Below are positions 33,396-43,019 of a stretch of DNA of 64,000 nt, in pieces. A program made the position numbers and the translations under genes. The stretch is from contig NZ_RQRT01000010.1 in the NCBI RefSeq assembly GCF_004335005.1, positions 1 through 64,000 of the forward strand, given 5' to 3'. The notes below the pieces were generated by a model. The model worked only from the letters and a program-made list of their open reading frames with translations. It searched no databases and was not told where the DNA came from. Source of the DNA: Paracoccus nototheniae. GTDB lineage: Bacteria; Pseudomonadota; Alphaproteobacteria; Rhodobacterales; Rhodobacteraceae. Each line of letters begins with the position of its first letter. Position 1 is the stretch's first letter.

Positions 33396-34772
33396 ATGCT
33401 GACGCCCCGCTATCGCCCCCATATCCTTGCGACGCTGTCGCTTGGTCTGCCGCTGATCGGCAGCCATCTGGCGCGCATGGCCATCGGCGTGGGCGATACG
33501 GTCATGATTGGCTGGTACGGGGTCGAGCCGCTGGCGGCGCTGGTCATCGCGACCTCGTTCTTTCACATTCTGTTCTTTCTGGGCATGGGGTTCGGCACCG
33601 GCGTGATGGGGCTGATCGCCAGCGACATCGCGGCGGGTCGTCAGACCGAGGTCCGGCGCGGCGCCCGCATGGCCCTGTGGCTGTCGGCGGGCTTTGGTCT
33701 GGCGGTCATGCCGCTGATGTGGTGGTCCGAGCCGATCTTGCTGGGTCTGGGGCAGACCGCAACCGTCTCGGCGCTGGCGCAGGAGTACCTGCGCATTGCG
33801 GGCTGGGGTCTGGCCGTGGTGCTGGGACAACTGACGCTGGCCTCGTATCTGGCGGCGCTGGAGCGGACGCAGATCGTCATGTGGGTGACGCTGGCCGGGC
33901 TGCCGCTGAATCTGGCGCTGAACTGGGTGCTGATCTTTGGCAATCTGGGCGCGCCCGAGCTGGGCGTCGAGGGCGCGGCCATCGCCAGCGTGACGGTGCA
34001 GGTCGCGCAGCTGGTGGCGCTGATCGGCTATGCCGCATGGCTGCCGATGGCGCGGCGCTACAACCTGTTCCAGCGCTTCTGGCGCCCGGACTGGCAGGCG
34101 ATGTGGCAGGTCGCGCGCACCGGCTGGCCGATCGGCCTGACGATGGTGGCCGAGGGCGGGTTGTTCGTGGGTTCGAACATCATGATGGGCTGGATCGGCA
34201 TTCCGCAGCTGGCCGCGCATGGGATCGCGCTGCAGATCACCTCGGTCACCTTCATGGCGCATCTGGGGCTGTCCAATGCCGCGACCGTGCGGGTGGGGCA
34301 GGCCAAGGGGCGCGGCGACAGGGCCTGGATGCGCGATGCGGCGCTGACGATCTGCTGGATGTCGCTGGTCTTTTCGACCGTGTTCATCCTGATCTATCTG
34401 CTGTTTGCCGAGGATCTGGTGCGGCTGTATCTGGACCCCGCCGATCCGCAGGGGCCGCAGATCGTCGCGCTTGGGGCGATGCTGTTGATGTATGCCGCGC
34501 TGTTCCAGCTGACCGACGCGTTTCAGGTCATCGCCCTCGGCTTTCTGCGCGGGGTCCATGACACCGGCGTGCCGATGGTGATCGCGGGCTTCAGCTATTG
34601 GATCATCGGCATGCCGGTGGCCTGGGCGCTGGCCTTTCCCTTGGGCTTTGGCCCGGCGGGCTTGTGGCTGGGCATGTGCGCGGGCCTGTCGGTCGCTGCG
34701 GTCCTGCTGATGCGCCGCTTCTGGAGGGGACATGCGCGCGGGGACTGGACCCGCAGCGCCACCCCGGTCTAA
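33396..34772 (+). CDS. MATE family efflux transporter
   Basis: Twelve-helix cation/drug antiporter, 458 residues, of the NorM/DinF-like MatE superfamily with two MatE repeats. N-terminal block LGLPLIGSHLARMAIGVGDTVMIGW, then TGVMGLIASDIAAG, and in the second half WPIGLTMVAEGGLFVGSNIMMGWIG (segments) and LGFLRGVHDTGVPMVIAGFSYWIIGMPVAW in pieces. Exports organic cations in exchange for Na+ or H+ in known members; substrate not readable from sequence. ATG 33396 chosen; the longer frame from 33345 overlaps leader DNA. Confidence 0.92.
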   Translation: MLTPRYRPHILATLSLGLPLIGSHLARMAIGVGDTVMIGWYGVEPLAALVIATSFFHILFFLGMGFGTGVMGLIASDIAAGRQTEVRRGARMALWLSAGFGLAVMPLMWWSEPILLGLGQTATVSALAQEYLRIAGWGLAVVLGQLTLASYLAALERTQIVMWVTLAGLPLNLALNWVLIFGNLGAPELGVEGAAIASVTVQVAQLVALIGYAAWLPMARRYNLFQRFWRPDWQAMWQVARTGWPIGLTMVAEGGLFVGSNIMMGWIGIPQLAAHGIALQITSVTFMAHLGLSNAATVRVGQAKGRGDRAWMRDAALTICWMSLVFSTVFILIYLLFAEDLVRLYLDPADPQGPQIVALGAMLLMYAALFQLTDAFQVIALGFLRGVHDTGVPMVIAGFSYWIIGMPVAWALAFPLGFGPAGLWLGMCAGLSVAAVLLMRRFWRGHARGDWTRSATPV

Positions 34773-34795
34773 CCTGCCGCCAAAAGGGAGATCCC

Positions 34796-35032
34796 ATGCG
34801 CCCCGTCTTCGTCCAGTTCCGATGCGAGCCCGGCCGCACCTATCAGGTCGCCGAGGCCATCTATGACCGAGAGATCGTCAGCGAGCTCTATTCCACCTCG
34901 GGCGATTACGACCTGATGGCTAAGGTCTATATCCCCGAGGGCGAGGATGTCGGTCGTTATCTGTCCGACCGGCTGTTCGATATCCCCCATATCAGCCGCA
35001 CCCTGACCACGATGACCTTCCGCGCCTTCTGA
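34796..35032 (+). CDS. Stand-alone Lrp/AsnC ligand-binding (RAM) domain protein
   Basis: 78 residues without the HTH of full Lrp regulators: VFVQFRCEPGRTYQVAEAIYDRE, SGDYDLMAKVYIPEGEDVG and TLTTMTFRAF form the alpha/beta dimerisation fold. Such free-standing RAM proteins bind amino acids or form ring oligomers. AAAGGGAG precedes ATG 34796. It shares one base with the next start (TGATG), coupling it to an aminotransferase, which suggests an amino acid ligand. Confidence 0.85.
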   Translation: MRPVFVQFRCEPGRTYQVAEAIYDREIVSELYSTSGDYDLMAKVYIPEGEDVGRYLSDRLFDIPHISRTLTTMTFRAF

Positions 35033-36138
35033 TGCCGCCTTTCGCCCCCCTTCCCGCCGGATTGCCGCAGACCGTCCCCTTCATCGGCCCCGAAACGCTG
35101 GAGCGGCGGCGCGGCACCCCCTTTGCCGCCCGGCTCGGCGCCAACGAAAGCGCCTTCGGCCCCAGCCCGCTGGCGGCACGCGCCATGCGCGAGGCGGTGG
35201 GCGGCATCTGGAAATACGGCGATGCGCCCAGCCATGATCTGACCCATGCGCTGGCCGGCCATCTGGGGGTCACGCCTGCCCATGTGATGGTGGGCGAGGG
35301 GATCGACGGCCTGCTGGGCACTCTGGTACGGCTGATGGTGGCGCCGGGCGATGCGGTGGCGACCTCGGACGGGGCCTATCCGACCTTCAACTATCACGTC
35401 ACGGGCTTTGGCGGGGTGCTGCACAAGGTGCCCTATCGGGGCGATACCGAAGATCCGCAGGCCCTGCTGGATCGCGCGCATCAGACAGGGGCACGGCTGA
35501 TCTATCTGGCCAATCCCGACAACCCGATGGGCAGCTGGCACAAGGGCACGGTCATCAGGGCCATGCTGGACGATCTGCCCCCCGATTGCCTGCTGGTGCT
35601 GGACGAGGCTTATGCCGAATTCGCCCCCGCCGATGCCATCCCGCAGATCGACGCCGACGATCCCCGGGTCATCCGGATGCGGACCTTCTCCAAGGCCTAT
35701 GGTCTGGCCGGGGCGCGGATCGGCTATGCCATCGGCGCGCCCGACCTGATCGCGGGCTTTGACCGCATCCGCAACCATTTTGGGGTGAACCGCATCGCGC
35801 AGGCAGGCGCGCTGGCCGCGCTGGCCGATCCCGGCTGGCTGGCCCATGTGGTGGCCTCGGTCGCCGCCGCCCGCGACCAGATCGGGCGGATCGGCGCTGC
35901 GAACGGGCTGACCGCCCTGCCTTCCGCCACCAATTTCGTGGCGCTGGACACGCATCGCGACGGCGCCTTCGCCCGCGCCCTGGTCGCGGCGCTGCAGGCG
36001 CGGGACGTGTTCATCCGAATGCCCGGCACGGCCCCATTGGACCGCTGCATCCGCATCAGCTGCGCCCCCGATGCCGAGCTGGAGGTTCTGGCCGAAGCCC
36101 TCCCCGCCGCCCTCGGCGAAGCCGCTTCTTCTTCATAA
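35032..36138 (+). CDS. Class I/II PLP aminotransferase, HisC-like
   Basis: 368 residues, fold-type I transaminase close to histidinol-phosphate aminotransferases. LGANESAFGPSPLAARAM (substrate phosphate/N-terminal part), YLANPDNPMGSWHKG, DEAYAEFAP and the PLP lysine in RTFSKAYGLAGARIGYAIG (about residue 225) are visible. The pairing with an Lrp-like domain rather than his genes means that a role in aromatic or other amino acid metabolism is as likely as histidine synthesis. Its last codons (ASSS) run into a dispersed repeat. Confidence 0.85.
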   Translation: MPPFAPLPAGLPQTVPFIGPETLERRRGTPFAARLGANESAFGPSPLAARAMREAVGGIWKYGDAPSHDLTHALAGHLGVTPAHVMVGEGIDGLLGTLVRLMVAPGDAVATSDGAYPTFNYHVTGFGGVLHKVPYRGDTEDPQALLDRAHQTGARLIYLANPDNPMGSWHKGTVIRAMLDDLPPDCLLVLDEAYAEFAPADAIPQIDADDPRVIRMRTFSKAYGLAGARIGYAIGAPDLIAGFDRIRNHFGVNRIAQAGALAALADPGWLAHVVASVAAARDQIGRIGAANGLTALPSATNFVALDTHRDGAFARALVAALQARDVFIRMPGTAPLDRCIRISCAPDAELEVLAEALPAALGEAASSS

Positions 36139-36188
36139 AAATATCCCCGCCGGAGGCTCCCGCGCGTCACGCGAGTGCGCCCGGCGGG
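36123..36188 (-). repeat. GGATATTT-core repeat copy 5 (reverse orientation)
   Basis: Reads CTTCTTCTTCATAAAAATAT then CCCCGCCGGAGG on the plus strand, with the GC-rich arm CCGCCGG...CCGGCGGG. Sits between the convergent aminotransferase and valS and includes the last codons of the former. Confidence 0.7.
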
Positions 36189-36194
36189 ATGGGG

Positions 36195-39056
36195 TCACAT
36201 GGCCGCCAGCTGATCCAGTGCCGCGCGCAGGCGGGCGATATCATCCTCCAGCGCCGCCAGCTTGGCTTGGGTTTCCTCGATCACCTCGGCCTCGGCATTC
36301 TGGGCGAATTTGGGGTTCGACAGTCGTTTGCGCAGCCCGTCGGCATCCTTGTCGGCCTTTCCCACCGCCTTGGTCAGCCGCGCCGTCTCGGCCGCCACGT
36401 CGATCACATCGCCGATGGGCAGCGCAAAGCTGGCCCCCTGGGCCGAGACCGCGATCATGCCCTTGCCTGCCGTTCCGTCCATGGGCGTGTTCACCCGGGC
36501 CAGACGTTCGATCAGGGGCGCATTGGCACTCAGCGCCACGCGGGCCGTGGCATCCGCCTCGGTCACGATCAGATCCAGCTTCGCCCCGGCCGGCACGCCC
36601 ATCTGGGCACGGGCGGACCGCACCGCTTCGATCAGCGCGATCACCCAGTTCATCTGGCGGTCGGCCTCTGCGTCGATCAGATCGGCGCCCAGCAAAGGCC
36701 AGTCGCCATGGATCAGCATCTTGGAGCGGTCGCCGGTCAGCGCCCACAGCTCTTCGGTGACAAAGGGCATGATCGGGTGCAGCATGGCATAGCACTGATC
36801 CAGCACCCAGCCCATCGTCGCGCGGGTTTCCTCGGCATCCTCGCCATCGAACAGGGGCTTGGCAAATTCGACATACCAGTCGCAGACCTTGCCCCAGACA
36901 AAGGCGTAAAGCCCGCCCGCCGCATCGTTGAAGCGATACCCGGCCAGTGCCTCATCGGTCGCCATCAGCACCCGCGCCGTCTCGCCGATGATCCAGCGGT
37001 TCACGGTGTTTTTCGGGTCAGGGCGGGCGCCGCCGCCGCGCACGCCGTTCATCTCGGCAAAGCGGGTGGCGTTCCACAGTTTGGTGACGAAATTGCGGTT
37101 CACCTCGACATGCTTCGGCCCCAGCTTGGGATCGCGCCCCATCGCCGCCATCGAGGTCAGCGTGAAGCGCAGCGCATCCGCCCCGAAGTCATCGACCAGC
37201 ACCAAGGGGTCGATGACATTGCCCTTGGATTTGGACATCTTGGCGCCCTTTTCGTCGCGCACGAGGCCGTGGACATAGACCGTCCGGAACGGCACGTCTT
37301 TCGCGACCTCCAGCTGCATCATCATCATCCTGGCCACCCAGAAGAAGATGATGTCAAAGCCGGTGACCAGCACATCGGTGGGGAAGTATTTCTTCAGCTC
37401 CTCGGTCGGCTCGGGCCAGCCGAGGGTGCCAAGCGGCCAGAGGCCGGAGGAGAACCATGTATCAAGGACGTCGGGGTCGCGGGTCAGGGTCTTGCCCGGA
37501 GCCATGTGTTGCGCCTCGGCCTCGGAAGCGGCGCAATACTGGTTGCCCTCATCATCATACCAAACCGGGATCTGATGCCCCCACCACAGCTGGCGGGAAA
37601 TGGTCCAGGGCTCGATATTTTCCAGCCAGTTGAAATAGACCTTCTTGTGCTGCTCGGGCAGGATTTCGGTGCGGCCGGACCGGACGGCTTCCAGCGCCGG
37701 TTCGACGATGCGTTTCGTGTCCACGAACCACTGGTCGGTCAGCATCGGCTCGATCACCACGCCCGAGCGGTCACCAAAGGGCTGCATGATGGGTTTCGCA
37801 TCCACGACGGGGCGGCGTTCCAGATGCTCGGCGCCGGTTTCCGGCTCGATCTCGCGGTGCAGATAGGTGACGGCCAGACCCTCGGCGGTGATCGCCTCGA
37901 CCACGCGCTTGCGGGCGTCGAACCGGTCCAGACCGCGCAGATCGTCGGGCACCAGATTGACCGCAGACACGTCGCCCACATCCTCGCCCTTCGCGGCACG
38001 CGAGGCGATGGCGGCGCTTTCCGCATAGGATAGCCCGTCGCTGCGCATCGCGCCCTTGGTGTCCAGCAGCGCATAGAGGGGAATGCCGTTCCGCTGCGCC
38101 ACGCCATAATCGTTGAAATCATGCGCGCCGGTGATCTTGACCGCACCGGACCCGAAAGTCGGATCGGGGTAGTCGTCGGTGATGATCGGGATCAGGCGGC
38201 GGTGTTCCTTGGGGCCGACCGGGATCTCGACCATCTGGCCCACGATGGGGGCATAGCGCGCATCCGAGGGGTGGACCGCCACCGCGCCATCGCCCAGCAT
38301 CGTCTCGGGGCGGGTGGTGGCGATGCTGATGTAATTGCGGGTCTCGCGCAGGGTCACGCGGCCATCCTCGTCGCGTTCGACGTATTCATAGGTCGCACCG
38401 CCTGCCAGCGGGTATTTGAAATGCCACATATGGCCGGGAACCTCGCGGTTCTCGACCTCCAGATCGCTGATCGCGGTTTCGAAATGCGGATCCCAGTTTA
38501 CCAGTCGCTTGCCGCGATAGATGATGCCCTTGTTATACAGATCCACAAAGACCCGGATCACAGCGTCATGGAAATTCCCCTCTTCCCCCGCAGGGGCGCC
38601 GGGGGCGCCGGACATGGTAAAGGCGTTGCGCGACCAGTCGCAGGATGCGCCCAACCGCTTGAGCTGGTTGATGATCGTATCGCCGGATTCCTGTTTCCAC
38701 GCCCAGATCTTTTCGACAAAGGCGTCGCGCCCGATCTCTCGGCGGCCCGGTTCCTGCCGTTCGGCCATGCGGCGTTCGACGACCATCTGGGTGGCGATGC
38801 CCGCATGGTCCTGTCCCGGCTGCCACAGCGTGTCGAACCCCCGCATGCGGTGCCAGCGCACCAGAATATCCTGCAGCGTGTTGTTGAAGGCATGGCCGAT
38901 ATGCAGGCTGCCGGTGACGTTGGGCGGCGGGATCATCACGGTGAACGTCTCGGGCCGCGAGGCATTGGCGCCCGCCGCAAAGGCACCGATGCGTTCCCAT
39001 TCGGCGCTGATCCGGGCCTCGGCGGCCGTCGCGTCAAAGCTTTTGTCCATCGTCAT
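36195..39056 (-). CDS. valS: Valine-tRNA ligase
   Basis: Class I aminoacyl-tRNA synthetase, 953 residues. [20 protein letters not shown] carries the HIGH signature (about residue 50), [16 protein letters not shown] the KMSKS signature (about 560). The CP1 editing domain ([19 protein letters not shown], about 245-265), anticodon-binding domain and C-terminal coiled coil ([20 protein letters not shown]) are in the normal order. Alternative start two codons later. Single gene, convergent with the aminotransferase. Confidence 0.97.
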   Translation of the reverse strand: MTMDKSFDATAAEARISAEWERIGAFAAGANASRPETFTVMIPPPNVTGSLHIGHAFNNTLQDILVRWHRMRGFDTLWQPGQDHAGIATQMVVERRMAERQEPGRREIGRDAFVEKIWAWKQESGDTIINQLKRLGASCDWSRNAFTMSGAPGAPAGEEGNFHDAVIRVFVDLYNKGIIYRGKRLVNWDPHFETAISDLEVENREVPGHMWHFKYPLAGGATYEYVERDEDGRVTLRETRNYISIATTRPETMLGDGAVAVHPSDARYAPIVGQMVEIPVGPKEHRRLIPIITDDYPDPTFGSGAVKITGAHDFNDYGVAQRNGIPLYALLDTKGAMRSDGLSYAESAAIASRAAKGEDVGDVSAVNLVPDDLRGLDRFDARKRVVEAITAEGLAVTYLHREIEPETGAEHLERRPVVDAKPIMQPFGDRSGVVIEPMLTDQWFVDTKRIVEPALEAVRSGRTEILPEQHKKVYFNWLENIEPWTISRQLWWGHQIPVWYDDEGNQYCAASEAEAQHMAPGKTLTRDPDVLDTWFSSGLWPLGTLGWPEPTEELKKYFPTDVLVTGFDIIFFWVARMMMMQLEVAKDVPFRTVYVHGLVRDEKGAKMSKSKGNVIDPLVLVDDFGADALRFTLTSMAAMGRDPKLGPKHVEVNRNFVTKLWNATRFAEMNGVRGGGARPDPKNTVNRWIIGETARVLMATDEALAGYRFNDAAGGLYAFVWGKVCDWYVEFAKPLFDGEDAEETRATMGWVLDQCYAMLHPIMPFVTEELWALTGDRSKMLIHGDWPLLGADLIDAEADRQMNWVIALIEAVRSARAQMGVPAGAKLDLIVTEADATARVALSANAPLIERLARVNTPMDGTAGKGMIAVSAQGASFALPIGDVIDVAAETARLTKAVGKADKDADGLRKRLSNPKFAQNAEAEVIEETQAKLAALEDDIARLRAALDQLAAM

Positions 39057-39146
39057 CGCAATTCCCCTTGGTTGGGGATGGATTACCCAATGCGCGGCGA
39101 AAGGCCAAGAGAGGCTGTCAACCGGCCCCCCGGTGCCCGCCCCCCG

Positions 39147-39869
39147 TCAGGGCAGATCGACGATGGGGGTGAAGCCGCCCCAGAACATGCGGCGCCCGTC
39201 AAAGGGCATCTGCGGAAAGTCCTGCCCCGCCATCCCGGCCTCCATCTGCCGCGCAGCCCGATCGCAGGTGGCGCGGTCGGGCCATTCGATGCGGCTGAAG
39301 ACGGGAACCTCATCGGCCTTCGCCAATGTCGCGCGGTGAAAATCGGTCCTTGATCCGTGGGGGACATCCTCGCCCCAGCATTCCTGCTGGAATGTCGCGC
39401 CCATGTCCCGGAACATGTCGGTCGCGCTGCGGGCCATGTCGATATAGGCCTGTTTCGCAGCCCCCGGCACCGCCAGCACAAAGCCCTGAACATAGCGGCC
39501 CGGCGCGCTGTGCCCGACCTCGACGATGGGGTCGAAGCCGCCCCACATCATCCGGCTGCCGTCAAAGGGCATTCGGGCCATGGCCGCCATCTCGGGCTCG
39601 GCCCCGGCGGCCAGTCGGGCGCCTGCGGCATCGGCGGTGGCGCGGTCGGGCCAGTCGATCCAGCTGAACAGCGGGGTCTCGTCCGGCTGCGCGGCCGTGG
39701 CGCGGTAAAAGTCGGTCTGCGTGCCATGGGGCACATCCTGGGCCCAGCCTTCGACCATGCGACTGGCCCCAAGGCGCTGCATCATCGGCCAGCTGGCCTT
39801 GGCATGGTCGATATAGGCCTGCCGGTTGGCCGTCGGCACGGCCAGCACGAATCCGGTGATGAAGGTCAT
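39147..39869 (-). CDS. Tandem DUF1428 protein
   Basis: 240 residues built from two ~115-residue DUF1428 (YbaA-like, ferredoxin-fold) repeats: MTFITGFVLAVPTANRQAYIDHA ... FDGSRMMWGGFDPIVE and YVQGFVLAVPGAAKQAYIDMA ... FDGRRMFWGGFTPIVD. Most relatives have a single domain, so this is an internal duplication. Function of the family is unknown. GGAGAGG lies before ATG 39869. Divergent from an HxlR regulator 100 bases away, which probably controls it. Confidence 0.85.
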   Translation of the reverse strand: MTFITGFVLAVPTANRQAYIDHAKASWPMMQRLGASRMVEGWAQDVPHGTQTDFYRATAAQPDETPLFSWIDWPDRATADAAGARLAAGAEPEMAAMARMPFDGSRMMWGGFDPIVEVGHSAPGRYVQGFVLAVPGAAKQAYIDMARSATDMFRDMGATFQQECWGEDVPHGSRTDFHRATLAKADEVPVFSRIEWPDRATCDRAARQMEAGMAGQDFPQMPFDGRRMFWGGFTPIVDLP

Positions 39870-39933
39870 GATCCTCTCCCTGTCCTTCTGGTGCGGCAAG
39901 CGGGCGCATGGTCCCGCAGGACCGAATGTCTCA

Positions 39934-39968
39934 GTTGCAGTATGAAAAAGCAACTTATAGTATGAAAA
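39934..39968. promoter_or_regulatory. Direct repeats in the DUF1428/HxlR divergent promoter
   Basis: AGTATGAAAA occurs at 39939-39948 and 39959-39968, exactly 20 bases apart (two helical turns). The first copy lies inside the inverted repeat GTTGC/GCAAC (39934-39954). A natural candidate for HxlR binding; the right copy touches the HxlR start codon. Confidence 0.6.
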
Positions 39969-39969
39969 C

Positions 39970-40599
39970 ATGACCGAACCAGCCAGATCCCGCCCGCGCT
40001 ATGATGAAGGCTGCCTTGCCGCCCATGCGCTGAACATGATCGGCGATCGCTGGGCGCTGCTGGTCGTGCGCGAACTGATGCTGGTGCCCAAGCGGTTCCA
40101 GATGATCCGCGCGGGCCTGCCCGGCGTGACGGCGGCGGTGCTGACGCAGCGTCTGGCACAGCTGCAGGCGGCGGGGGTGGTCGGCCATGATCCGGCGCTG
40201 GGGGCCTATGGGCTGACGGCCTCGGGGCAGGGGCTGATGCCGGTGCTGCAGGCCCTGTGCCGATGGGGCTCGGATCATCCCGGCCATGATCCGCGCCGGT
40301 TCATCAGCCCGACGGCGCTGATGATCTCGATGACGGCGATGGTGGACCAGGGCCTGCCCGGTCCCGTCCGCGCGGGGTTCCGAAGCGGGCGCGAGGGGTT
40401 CGTGCAGACCCTGACGCGGGGCGCGCTGCAGGTCGCCGCCGATCCCGATCCGCAGGCCCCGTTCGTGATCGAGGGCAGCGGGAATGCGCTGGCGCAGGCC
40501 GTCTATGGGCCCTTGCCTCTGGACCGCGTGCCCGGCGTCACGCTGCAGGGCGATGCGACAGCCGCGCAGGCCTATCTGGCCCGGTTCCGCCTGCGCTGA
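39970..40599 (+). CDS. HxlR-family transcriptional regulator
   Basis: 209 residues. N-terminal winged helix of the HxlR type: CLAAHALNMIGDRWALLVVRELM, RFQMIRAGLPGVTAAVLTQRLAQLQAAGVV, LTASGQGLMPVLQALCRWG. Unlike the short (~110-residue) HxlR proteins, it has a ~95-residue C-terminal extension, probably an SCP2-like ligand domain (LQVAADPDPQAPFVIEGSGNAL). Divergent from the DUF1428 gene. Members often sense reactive electrophiles through a conserved cysteine; C15 is available here. Confidence 0.85.
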   Translation: MTEPARSRPRYDEGCLAAHALNMIGDRWALLVVRELMLVPKRFQMIRAGLPGVTAAVLTQRLAQLQAAGVVGHDPALGAYGLTASGQGLMPVLQALCRWGSDHPGHDPRRFISPTALMISMTAMVDQGLPGPVRAGFRSGREGFVQTLTRGALQVAADPDPQAPFVIEGSGNALAQAVYGPLPLDRVPGVTLQGDATAAQAYLARFRLR

Positions 40600-40668
40600 G
40601 GCACCCCCCGCATGCGCGCCATTTTGCCGCTTTAACCGAAATGACACAGGTTCCGCCGCAAGATCGGG

Positions 40669-40726
40669 TGATGCGCGCAAATCACCCCTTTTCAGGGGTG
40701 CCATTGAAACCCTAAAGCGCGCATCA
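40669..40726 (+). ncRNA. Structured leader upstream of ornithine decarboxylase (speF-leader-like)
   Basis: Outer perfect 10-bp stem TGATGCGCGC (40669-40678) with GCGCGCATCA (40717-40726) encloses an inner hairpin CACCCC/GGGGTG (40683-40700, six-base loop). The element starts 106 bases before the decarboxylase start. Alphaproteobacterial ODC genes are known to carry a conserved speF leader RNA; I infer relatedness from position and nested stems only. Confidence 0.5.
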
Positions 40727-40774
40727 GGGTTGAACGATTTATGCCCTTTTCCTGTCTGTGCGAAAGGAACCGCA

Positions 40775-41929
40775 ATGGGACAACAGAAGACCGTCTGGGA
40801 CAATCCGGCCGAGGTCATCCGACATCTTGCCCCGGAACATCCGGTCATGGTCTTCGCGCCGACGGTGCTGCAGGACCGCGCGCGTCAGTTCATCCAGGGC
40901 TTTCCGGGACTGGTGACCTATGCGGTCAAGTCGAACCCGGACGAGGTGGTGATCCAGAACCTCGTCGCCGCCGGGATCGCGGGCTTCGACGTCGCCTCGC
41001 CGTTCGAGATCGACCTGATCGGCCGCATGGCGCCGCATGCCGCGCGCCATTACCACAACCCCGTCCGCGCCCGGTCCGAGATCGCGCATGCCGTGGCCCA
41101 GGGCATGCGCGCCTGGTCCGTGGACAGCCGGTCGGAACTGGACAAGCTGTTCGATCAGGTGCCGACCCATGTGGATAGCAAGGGGGTCGAGATTTCGCCC
41201 CGCTTCAAGCTGCCGGTTCTGGGGGCGGCCTATGATTTCGGCTCCAAGTTCGGCGCGACGCCGGAACTGGCTGCCGAATTGTTGGCCGAGGTCGCGCGGC
41301 GCGGTTATGTCCCCTCGCTGACCTTCCATCCGGGCACGCAATGCACCGACCCGATCGCATGGGAAAGCTATATTCGGGTGTCGAAAGACATCTGCGACAT
41401 GGCGGGCGTCCGGGCCGTGCGCCTGAATGTGGGCGGGGGCTTTCCGTCCCATCGGGTCATCGGGGTCGAGCCTGACCTGACCTCGATCTTTCAGGAAATC
41501 GCCGACACCACGACCGAGATGTTCGGGACCGACGCCCCGGCGCTGGTCTGCGAGCCGGGGCGCGGCGTCGTGGCCGATGCCTATGCGCTGATCACCCGCG
41601 TCAAGGGCGTGCGTGACGGCAGCCATGTGTTCCTGAACGATGGCGTCTATGGCGGTCTGGCCGAGCTGCCGATCATCGGCAATATCGACCGGATCGAGGT
41701 GATGACCCCGCAGGGCCAGCCCCGCCACGGCGATCTGACCGGCCGGGTGATCTTTGGCCCGACCTGCGATTCGGTCGACCGCCTGCCCGGAGAGCTGAGC
41801 ATGCCCGAGGATCTGGCCGAGGGCGATTTCGTGATCTTTCACGGGGCAGGCGCCTATTCCACGGTCACCAACACCCGCTTCAACGGCTTCGGGGCGATGA
41901 CCCACGCGACGGTGATGGGGCTGTCCTAA
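40775..41929 (+). CDS. Ornithine (or lysine/ornithine) decarboxylase, fold III
   Basis: Alanine-racemase-fold PLP decarboxylase that makes putrescine from ornithine, 384 residues. PLP lysine in LVTYAVKSNPDEVV (about residue 50), glycine loop VRLNVGGGFPSHR near 217, CEPGRGVVADAY near 255 and the catalytic cysteine in GPTCDSVD near 330. Start ATG 40775 with GAAAGGA. It would feed the carboxyspermidine genes at 4.3-6.6 kb. A structured leader upstream suggests feedback control. Lysine decarboxylation cannot be excluded by inspection. Confidence 0.92.
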   Translation: MGQQKTVWDNPAEVIRHLAPEHPVMVFAPTVLQDRARQFIQGFPGLVTYAVKSNPDEVVIQNLVAAGIAGFDVASPFEIDLIGRMAPHAARHYHNPVRARSEIAHAVAQGMRAWSVDSRSELDKLFDQVPTHVDSKGVEISPRFKLPVLGAAYDFGSKFGATPELAAELLAEVARRGYVPSLTFHPGTQCTDPIAWESYIRVSKDICDMAGVRAVRLNVGGGFPSHRVIGVEPDLTSIFQEIADTTTEMFGTDAPALVCEPGRGVVADAYALITRVKGVRDGSHVFLNDGVYGGLAELPIIGNIDRIEVMTPQGQPRHGDLTGRVIFGPTCDSVDRLPGELSMPEDLAEGDFVIFHGAGAYSTVTNTRFNGFGAMTHATVMGLS

Positions 41930-41963
41930 CCTTTTGCTCATGCCTCCGTGCTAGCGTGGGGGC

Positions 41964-43010
41964 ATGAGCATTCTGCGACCGCCCACCACCCATGTCGTGC
42001 TGATGGACGGCACCTTCGCCTCGCTGGCCGACGGGCGGCGCAGTTCGATCGGACGCATCCACCGGCTGCTGGGCGGTCAGCTGGGGCCGATGCCGCCGGG
42101 GCGCATCCGCATCCATTACGGCATGGGCCAGCAATGGACCCGCTGGCGCACGCTGCCCGATCTGGTGATGGGCCGGATTCTGGAAACCACGATCATCGGC
42201 GCCTATGCCTGGCTGGCCTCGGATTTCCGGCCCGGCGACCGGATCTTCATGCTGGGCTATTCGCGCGGCGCGTTTGCGGTGCGCAGCCTGGCGGGCATGA
42301 TCAGCCGGGTGGGACTGCTGCGGTCGGATGCGGCGACCGAACGGCATATCCGGCTGGCCTGGCGCTATTACCACGCGGGTGGCTCGGCGCAGGCGATGGG
42401 TGCTTTTCGCCGCAGACGCTGCCATCCTAACGCCCCGATCCGAATGGTCGGCTGTTTCGATACGGTGATGGCGCTTGGCCTGCGGCTGCCGGTGCTGTGG
42501 ATGCTGACCGAACCGCGCTTTCGTTTCCACGACGCGCATCTGGGCCACGGGATCGAACATGGCTTTCAGGCGCTGGCGCTGGATGAGACCCGCGCCGCCT
42601 TCGCGCCGCTTCTGTGGGATGACGATCACGCGGCGGGGCGGATCGAACAGATGTGGTTCCGGGGCGCGCATCCCGATATCGGCGGGCAATTGTCGGGCCG
42701 CGAACAGTCCCGTCCGCTGGCCAATATCCCGCTGGTCTGGATGCTGGACCATGCCGCCGGGCTGGATCTGCCGCTGCCGCAGGATTGGCGGGCGCTGTTT
42801 CCCTGTGACCCCCACGCCCCCGCCATCGGCAGCTGGCGCCACTGGGGCAAGGCCTTCCTGATCCGCACCCCCCGCATCGCCGGACGCATGATGACCGAGG
42901 CGCTGCATCCCACCGTCACCCGTCCCTACAAGGGCCCCGCCCGCCTCACCGGCACGCTTGCAGAGATGGCACCCCGCAACCGCGACACCGCCTCAGCAGA
43001 CCCCGCCTGA
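41964..43010 (+). CDS. DUF2235 (Tle1-like alpha/beta hydrolase) protein
   Basis: 348 residues. Nucleophile elbow in IFMLGYSRGAFAVRSLAGMI (GYSRG, about residue 96), N-terminal VVLMDGTFAS (the usual DGTxN variant), a second conserved block VGCFDTVMALGLRLPVLW and the histidine segment WFRGAHPDIGGQL. DUF2235 proteins include type VI secretion phospholipase effectors, but no secretion or immunity gene is adjacent and there is no signal peptide. Lipase or esterase activity is an inference from the fold. It follows odc by 34 bases. Confidence 0.85.
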   Translation: MSILRPPTTHVVLMDGTFASLADGRRSSIGRIHRLLGGQLGPMPPGRIRIHYGMGQQWTRWRTLPDLVMGRILETTIIGAYAWLASDFRPGDRIFMLGYSRGAFAVRSLAGMISRVGLLRSDAATERHIRLAWRYYHAGGSAQAMGAFRRRRCHPNAPIRMVGCFDTVMALGLRLPVLWMLTEPRFRFHDAHLGHGIEHGFQALALDETRAAFAPLLWDDDHAAGRIEQMWFRGAHPDIGGQLSGREQSRPLANIPLVWMLDHAAGLDLPLPQDWRALFPCDPHAPAIGSWRHWGKAFLIRTPRIAGRMMTEALHPTVTRPYKGPARLTGTLAEMAPRNRDTASADPA

Positions 43011-43019
43011 GGCCCATAA

